Positions 1 through 5,996 of a DNA stretch of 9,296 nt are shown in pieces. Location of the stretch: contig CATXTS010000077.1 of assembly GCA_958402495.1 (NCBI GenBank), positions 1-9,296 on the forward strand, in the 5' to 3' direction. Origin of the DNA: an uncultured Clostridiaceae bacterium (GTDB lineage Bacteria > Bacillota > Clostridia > TANB77 > CAG-508). Position 1 is the stretch's first letter. The number at the start of each line of letters is the position of its first letter. Position numbers and translations under genes: made by a program. Below the pieces are notes generated by a model. It searched no databases. It was given only the letters and a program-made list of their open reading frames with translations, and had not been told where the DNA came from.

Positions 1-83
1 GGCTTAGAATTAAAATCTTGGACCTTTTTATTTAAATTTTTTTGAAATTTATCTAAGCCTGATAAGTTAAATTTAAAAGACAA
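1..83 (-). CDS. Leftward phage-associated gene of unknown function, N-terminal 27 residues only (possible moron)
   Basis: A reading frame runs leftward off the window edge from a TTG start at 83-81. It begins MSFKFNLSGLDKFQKNLNKK and stays open to base 3. A strong ribosome binding site (GAAAGGTGGTG on the minus strand, about 90-100) lies some 6-8 bases before the TTG, which decides this start, and an extended -10 promoter sits further upstream. The opening Gly-Leu-Asp-Lys-x-Gln-Lys resembles, from memory, small (about 100-150 residue) uncharacterised proteins common in Firmicutes prophages. That similarity rests on a few residues and I assign no function. The gene points against the tail operon and carries its own promoter, which is the usual arrangement of a moron or accessory gene inserted among late genes. 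Only 27 codons are visible, so coding is inferred from the start context and plausible composition. Confidence 0.6.
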   Translation of the reverse strand, partial: MSFKFNLSGLDKFQKNLNKKVQDFNSK

Positions 84-199
84 AATAATCACCACCTTTC
101 TATAATTAATTTTTTGTCTTATGTGTAGATTAAATTATAACAAGTGGAAAGTGAAAAGAATGTCAAACTCTGTCGAATAAGATATGAAAGGAGAAAATA
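84..199. other. Divergent intergenic region
   Basis: This is the only gene-free stretch of more than 100 bases in the window. It holds the leftward promoter, the leftward ribosome binding site, and the AAAGGAG ribosome binding site (187-193) six bases before the tape measure ATG. I see no convincing rightward promoter or terminator, so the tape measure gene is probably transcribed from further upstream, beyond the window. No tRNA-like cloverleaf was recognised. Confidence 0.5.
134..166 (-). promoter_or_regulatory. Leftward sigma-A-type promoter with extended -10
   Basis: On the minus strand a perfect TATAAT (134-139) is preceded by TG one base upstream, giving the extended -10 motif TGTTATAAT. 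A perfect TTGACA lies at 161-166, but the spacing is 21 bases, longer than the optimal 17, so the extended -10 probably does most of the work. Transcription would start near 127 and leave a leader of roughly 40 bases before the TTG start at 83. This would drive the leftward gene independently of the late operon. Confidence 0.6.
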
Positions 200-3032
200 A
201 TGACTGTAGAAGAAATAGAAATCATAGTTACTGCAAAAGTAGAAGAAGCATTAAAAGAGTTCATGAAAATAGTTCCAGCTATAAAAGAACAAATGAGAAA
301 AGCACAAGAAGCTTTTTCAAAAGTTGATGTAAAAGCAATGCAAAACAAAGTGCATCAAGCAGTAAATTTTATGAAAAAGAAAATGCAAGAATTGAAGAAA
401 AGCAGTAAAAATAATGAACTAACAATAAAAGTAAATAACAAAGAAGCTTTAAAACAAATAAGTCAAGTAAAAAAACAGTTAGATAGTCTATATAAAACAA
501 CAAGTTTACGGAAAAATAAAACTAGATTTAGTTATGCCTAAAATGAAGGAAATGATAGAACAAGTAAAAGAAGCTTTTAATCCAAATGATATTAGTGGAA
601 TGAAAATAAGCGGAATAACATCAATAAAAGGTATTAAAGAAAATTTTCATAACTATACTAAAAGTCCAAACCAACAAGAAAATGTAGATATTATTAAACC
701 TAAGGCAAACAAATTAAATCAAATGTACAATGATTGGGGAGCTGGAAAAATTAGTTTATCAGAAATAAAACAATACAAACAAGAGCAAAGCAAAATAAAG
801 AATACTGCAAACGAAACAACTAATACTTACTGCATATGGACAAATATGTTAAGAAAATTATATGCGTATTTAGATACAATAAAAGCTAAAATGCATGGAA
901 TAAATAATGAAACAAATAAAACAGGAACTAGTCAGAATAAATTGACTAGTTTTTTTAGTGCTTTTAAAGGAAAACTAGAACAAGCAAAGCCTACTATATC
1001 TGGCATAGTAGGTAAGTTTAAAGTATTACCAAAAATAACACAAAGTATAACAAATCATATCAAAGGTATGGGAAAAGGAATTAAACAAGGTTTAGGACAC
1101 GTTTTAAAGTATGCAGGTGCACTGTTTTCTTTAAGAGGTATATATAGCATATTAAGCAATTCTGCACAAAGTTGGTTATCTTCGCAAAATAGTGGAGCAC
1201 AACAATTAAGTGCAAATATAGAATATTTAAAATATTCTATGGGAAGTGTATTTGCATCAGTAATTCAAACAGTAATAAATTTAGTTTATCAACTAATGAA
1301 AGCTATACAAAGTTTAGTTTATGCTTTTAGTGGAGTGAATATATTTGCAAAAGCAACGGCATCATCAATGAAAAGTACCTCGAACAGTGCAAAACAAACA
1401 AATAAATCATTGTCTGGTATACATAGCGAAATAAACAATGTATCAGAAAGTAAAGATAATGCAAGTGGAGGAGAAATAAGTCCAAACATGGATTTATCAC
1501 AAGTTGACGGACAGATGAACTCATTATCACAAAAACTTTATGACTTTTTTAAACCTCTTGTAGATAGTTGGAACACTTATGGAACAGGATTAATACAACA
1601 GATAAAAACAACAGCAGGTCAAATAGGAGAATTAATTAGTTCTGTTTGGGGAAGTTTTGAAAGTATTATAACAAATGGAACAGTCTATTCTATATTAGAA
1701 AATATTTTATCTATTATAAGAAATATAGCAGAAGCTTTTGAAAATGCATGGAACTACAATAATAATGGCGATGCAATAGTACAAAATTTAGCAGATACAT
1801 TCAATAATCTTTTAATAGCTATAAACAATGTAGTACAAAGTGAAGGGTTTCAAAATTGGCTACGTAACTGTTCAGATAAGTTTAAAGAAATAACAGAAAA
1901 AATTGCAAGTATAGATTGGCAACCACTTATCAATGCACTAACACAGATAGGAACAACAGTAGGAACAATAGCTTTAAATATATTAAGTGGATTAGTAGAT
2001 ATTTTTAAATGGTTAACAGAGAATCCAATAGTAGCAGAAATATTATTAGCAATAGCATTAGCGATTACAGTAGTCAGTACTGTACTAGGAATATTGTCAA
2101 GCGTGATGGGAATATTAACACCAATAGCTACTGGTTTAGGTGTATCAATGACGAGTTTAATATTGCCAATTTTAGGAATAATCGCGGTAATGGCAATCGT
2201 AATAGCAATTGTAATTTTAGTTGTTTCTAATTGGGAATGGTTATCTCAAAAAGCTACAGAAATATTTAATGCAATAGCAGATACAGTATCACAATGGGTA
2301 GAAAATATTGTTCAATTTTTTCAAAATTTATGGCAAGGAATATGTAACATATTTTCAGGTATAGGGCAATGGTTTTCAGATAGATTTAACAATGCAGTAG
2401 AAGGAATAAAAAATGCATTTAGTAGTGTTGGAAATTTCTTTAGTGGAATCTGGCAAGGAATTTGTAATATTTTTGGCAATGTAGCAAATTGGTTTGGAAA
2501 TATATTCTCAGAAGCCTGGCAGACTGTACAAAATGTATTTAATGCAGGGGGAAAAATATTTGATGGAATAAAAGAGGGAATTGCAAGTACTTTTAAAAAT
2601 ATAGTGAACTCAATTATACGAGGAATAAACAGCGTAGTTGCAATACCTTTCAATGCAATTAATACAGCTCTTAGAGCATTGAGAAATTTAGATTTATGGG
2701 GTTGGCAACCATTTAGTTGGTTAGGAACAATTAATGTTCCACAAATACCGACTTTGGCTAAAGGTGGTGTATTAACAGAAGCAACAGCATTAATAGCAGG
2801 CGAATACTCAGGAGCAAAATCAAACCCAGAAATTGTAACACCACAAAATATAATGTATGACACTATGCTAAGGGCTATCTCAGATAGTGATATGGGAAAT
2901 AGTGACAGCGATAGACCTATTTATTTAAATGTATATGTAGGAAATAAAAAAATAGGAGAAATCTTAATAGATGACTTAAAAGATAAAACAAGAAGAACAG
3001 GAAAAGATATAGAAGCGTTAGTAGGAGGATAA
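200..3032 (+). CDS. Phage tail tape measure protein, read through one +1 shift at CGG (509)
   Basis: This is the protein that sets tail length and is threaded through the tail tube, with a role in DNA delivery. Zero-frame reading from ATG 200 ends at a TAA (539-541) after 113 residues. Skipping C509 joins Leu103 to Gly104 and continues to the TAA at 3030-3032, giving 943 residues. The N-terminus is charged, Lys/Glu-rich helix and probable coiled coil. Residues about 609-677 form a strongly hydrophobic block able to make two or three membrane segments. After it come Trp/Phe-rich 40-residue repeats (about 700-790). Near the C-terminus (about 852-882) is the LAKGGVL...NPEIVTP region typical of tape measure proteins of Firmicutes siphophages. 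The second frame has no ribosome binding site or plausible independent start near 534, so one shifted protein is likelier than two genes. The family call is confident; the recoding mechanism is inferred. Confidence 0.88.
509..512 (+). other. +1 shift site 1 (TTA-CGG-A), tape measure
   Basis: Zero frame reads TTA CGG AAA AAT and meets TAA at 539-541. Skipping C509 reads TTA GGA AAA ATA, giving SLGKIKLDLVMPK and continuing for 840 residues. The new frame has a TAG at 480-482, so the shift must fall between 483 and 541. The CGG is the only such codon in that interval. This is the least tightly bounded of the five sites. Confidence 0.75.
2311..2550 (+). repeat. Imperfect tandem repeat, period 120 bases (40 residues), in the tape measure gene
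   Basis: The segment TGGCAAGGAATATGTAACAT at 2331 recurs as TGGCAAGGAATTTGTAATAT at 2451, exactly 120 bases later. At protein level the unit is a Trp/Phe-rich pattern, WQGICNIFSGIGQWF followed by WQGICNIFGNVANWF. More diverged copies seem to continue downstream, but I did not align them. Repeats of this kind are normal in tape measure proteins, where copy number changes can alter tail length. Outer boundaries are approximate. Confidence 0.7.
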
Positions 3033-3036
3033 AAAT

Positions 3037-3456
3037 ATGTTGTGGAAACTAAATGGAAAAATAATGAAAACACCATCAAGTTACGATGATGACATAGAAG
3101 ATACTGATAAAGACAGTTACTCATCTATTGTAGATGGTTCTTTAATAGATAATCCTATAGCTGTAGGTTTGTTAAAATGTAATATGTCATGGGACTATCT
3201 AACAGAACAAGAAGCAGAAGAATTGTTGCAAGCAACATATCAAAATCCTATGATAGTAACTATAAAGGTACCAAGCATTCCAGGAGGAATGTTAGAAAAT
3301 GCAAAATTTAGAGTAAGTAAAAGAAAATCTAAAATGCATTGGACAGGGGAAGATGAAGATACTAGCAAATCACGTTGGCAAGTATCACTCAATATGATGC
3401 AAAAAGAACTAACGGAGGCACAAAAACGAGCAGTGCAGGAGGCAAATAATGTATAA
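3037..3456 (+). CDS. Small phage tail protein of uncertain family (DUF6711-like)
   Basis: The 139-residue protein lies four bases after the tape measure stop, and AGGAGG (3023-3028) sits eight bases before its ATG. It opens with MLWKLNGKIMKTPSSYDDDI and includes an acidic Asp/Glu-rich stretch, then CNMSWDYLTEQEAEELL. Small proteins between the tape measure and hub genes of Clostridia siphophages often show this layout: a short N-terminal beta hairpin with an 'NG...PS' turn, then a 'W.YL...E...LL' helix. They are thought to be tail completion or distal tail components. That placement is by context and remembered resemblance. No CGG codon is present; its arginines use AGA, CGT and CGA. Its last eight bases overlap the next gene, which implies translational coupling. 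Confidence 0.6.
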   Translation: MLWKLNGKIMKTPSSYDDDIEDTDKDSYSSIVDGSLIDNPIAVGLLKCNMSWDYLTEQEAEELLQATYQNPMIVTIKVPSIPGGMLENAKFRVSKRKSKMHWTGEDEDTSKSRWQVSLNMMQKELTEAQKRAVQEANNV

Positions 3457-5996
3457 AATAAGTGAAAAATGGAGTCAGAATATATATAAAAACAATATTT
3501 CTATATTGAATATATATGTTGATGGGATATTATTAAATCCAAAATACATTTTAGATTTAAAATCAGGCTGTGAATTATTTGATGGAGATTTTGAACTAGG
3601 CGCAACACCTTGTGCTTATGTAGAATTAAAAATACATAAACAATCAGGAATCATATCTCCTAAAAAGGTAAAAATAGAATATGGTATATTGATAAATAAT
3701 GCACTTACAATTGCAGAATTAGATAAAATGCTAATTAAGGATGCTAATAACCTAAAAATTAAAAGTTTATCAGAAAATGATAGTAGTTTTGAAGTAATAC
3801 CAATGCGGAATATATAATGTAGATGATTATACAGAAGATAGAGATACATTCACTATAAAAGTATTAGATAATGTAATTAAACTTGATGCAAATAATGGCT
3901 ATTATGATGCAAGTGAGCTTATAAGTAAAAAAGGTTATGCAACATTAGGAGAGATAGCACAAGATATATGTAATAAAAAAGGAGTAGAATTAGGTTCTAC
4001 TTCTTTTTTGAACTCCGATAAAAAGGTTGCAGTATATGATAATCAAATAAAGGCTAGAGAATATATGGGATTTATTGCAGAAAGTGCAGGGTGTTTCTGT
4101 TGCGCTGGACGTGATGGAAAGATATATTTTAAAGCTTTTGGTGAATCTAGTGAAATAATACCTTTAAAGTTATTTAAAACATATGAGTTTGGGGAAGACT
4201 ATAAAATTTCTAGAGTAGCTTTTGAAGATGGAATTAGAAGTTTTAAATTTGGAAATGAAACTAGAAATACATTATACATAAATCAAGATAACATTTTTAT
4301 TGTCGATGAAGAACAAATTCAGAAAATATATAACCATGCAAAAGATTTTACAATTAATAGTTTTGAGGGGAGTGTAATAATTAATCCAGCACTAGATTAT
4401 GGTGATTTAATTATTGTAGATGGAAAGTCAATTATATATCAAGGGGAACTTTCTTTCAATGGTAGGTTTATAGCAGACATAAAAAGTAAAATAAGTATAA
4501 AACAAAAACAAGAAACAACAGTAAAAAAAGAAAGTCAAAAAGTAATAAACAGAAGAGTTCAAAGTGAAATAAATCAAATAGATGGAAGAATTACACAGGT
4601 AGTAGAAGAAACAGCAGAAAATAGTGAAAAACTAACAAAACATGAACAAGATATAAACAGTATAACAGATACAGTACAAGCTGTAGAAACAAACTTAAAT
4701 GAGAATTACAGCACGACCAAAGAAGTTAATTCCGTAATAAACCAACAAGCAGATAAAATAAGTAACGAAGTTAGTAAAAAGTTAGACTTTATTGGAATTG
4801 TAGAAGATTTTAAACAAATATATTTAGAAAAGGCAATTGACCTAAATGTATTAAGATTGCAAATAAAAGCCAAAACACAATACCCACTTAATGACTATCA
4901 ACCAATAACAATAGTATTAGATAAACAGAAAAAAGGAAATATCACAAATGAAGCAAAAGAATACAAATTGGACCCAGGAATGCCTTTGTATAATTTAGGA
5001 AATATATGTGACGAAATAATTATAGAAAAGAATAGTAGCGATACTGCTTGTACAGTAAAATTAATTAAAAGACTTAGATTGGTACAAAACGAGATAGTAG
5101 AAATGAATAATCCGATAACGGAGTATTTTGAAGACATAAAATTTCAACTTTTTGAAGGCGACAACTATATATACTTAAAAGAATATGATGATTGGACACT
5201 ACATGCAGAATATCTAAAAAATGGTGAAATTAATAAATATTATGCTAGTAAAGTAGAAATGAACTCAAAAATCGAACAAACTTCAGAAGATATAAATTTA
5301 GAAGTAAGCAAAAAAGTAGATAAAGAAAAAGTTATTTCAACAATAAACCAAACAGCTGAACAAGTAAAAATAAAAGCCAATAAAATAGCATTAGAAGGTA
5401 CAGTAACTTCTAATAATGGCTTTGAAATAGACATGAATGGAAATATGACAGCTAATAATGGTACTTTTAATGGCGGAGCAATTAAATTGAAGGACAACGG
5501 AGAAGGACAAGACCCTAATTTTACAATTACAAGCGGAAACGGAAAAGGTAGATATGGTTCCACATTTATTAACTTATTTAGAGACATAGGAGCAGAATAT
5601 GGGATAGGACTAGATATAACAGAAAGTAACCAGCCGTTAATCGTGTTAAATAATTACGGAACACATACAATAGTAGGCGCAAATGAAATTACTACACCAC
5701 TTTTAACTCAAACATCCTTAAAGGAAACTAAGAAAAATATTTCAAAGCAAGAGAATGTGTTAAATATTATAAAAAAGTCAGAAATCTATAATTACAATTT
5801 AAAAATAGAGAAAGATACGGATAAAAAGCATATAGGCTTTGTAATAGGGTATGGATATGAAACACCCAAAGAGGTAGTTGAAAAAGATGGGAAAGGAATA
5901 GATTTATATTCAATGTGTTCTATTTTGTGGAAAGCAGTGCAAGAATTAACTGAAAAGATAGAAAAGCTAGAAAAGGCAGGTGAGAATAATGAATAA
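3449..5996 (+). CDS. Baseplate hub/tail fibre protein with C-terminal S74-type chaperone, read through one +1 shift at CGG (3806)
   Basis: ATG 3449 has AGGAGG (3437-3442) six bases upstream and overlaps the preceding gene by eight bases. Zero-frame reading stops at 3815-3817 after 122 residues. Skipping C3806 joins Met119 to Gly120 and continues to the TAA at 5994-5996, giving 848 residues. Residues 1 to about 345 look like the tail-tip hub domain (gp27-like or prophage tail endopeptidase-like), including SFEVIPMGIYNVDDY across the join. Two heptad-rich coiled coils follow (about 350-460 and 595-640), then a Gly/Asn-rich beta region with NGNMTANNGTFNGG. The last 93 residues look like a peptidase S74 intramolecular chaperone: TSLKETKKNI with Ser756 and Lys761 spaced as a Ser-Lys dyad, then HIGFV at 794 and a terminal coiled coil. 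That domain would assist trimer folding and cleave itself off. No start with a ribosome binding site exists for the downstream frame. Confidence 0.85.
3806..3809 (+). other. +1 shift site 2 (ATG-CGG-A), hub protein
   Basis: Zero frame reads ATG CGG AAT ATA TAA and stops three codons after the CGG begins. Skipping C3806 reads ATG GGA ATA TAT AAT GTA, giving VIPMGIYNVDDY. The new frame has a TAA at 3795-3797, so the shift is confined to 3798-3817. The restored Pro-Met-Gly-Ile-Tyr resembles the 'IP(L/M)GIF' strand I recall in homologous hub proteins, which supports Gly as the residue inserted. Confidence 0.82.
5974..5984 (+). promoter_or_regulatory. Ribosome binding site that selects ATG 5989
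   Basis: The stretch AGGCAGGTGAG precedes two possible starts of the fibre gene, GTG 5980 and ATG 5989. The GTG lies inside the AGGTGAG element, so it cannot be served by it. The ATG lies about six bases after it, the normal distance. ATG 5989 is therefore chosen, giving an eight-base overlap with the hub gene stop at 5994-5996. Confidence 0.65.

Noticed and set aside
1..59. Inverted repeat GGCTTAGA (1-8) and TCTAAGCC (52-59) as a terminator or operator
   Set aside because: The arms are only eight bases with a loop of 43, they lie inside the leftward coding region, and no T tract follows. Probably chance.
114..140. Rightward promoter (TTGTCT with TTATAA) before the tape measure gene
   Set aside because: Spacing is about 15 bases and both boxes are weak; the stronger signal in the same bases is the leftward extended -10.
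84..199. A tRNA gene that could decode CGGN in the intergenic region
   Set aside because: The region is short and very AT-rich, with no acceptor stem, TTC-loop motif or CCA-compatible end. Any such tRNA must lie outside this window.
2321..2863. Long minus-strand open frame of 180 codons opposite the tape measure gene
   Set aside because: It is a shadow of the repetitive coding strand, with no ribosome binding site or recognisable protein motif.
534..3032. The downstream frames (starting at about 534, 4008, 6710, 7125 and 7768) as separate genes
   Set aside because: None has a ribosome binding site at a normal distance, while the real genes here all do. Coding also extends upstream of these starts as far as the CGG, and the joined proteins match known architectures.
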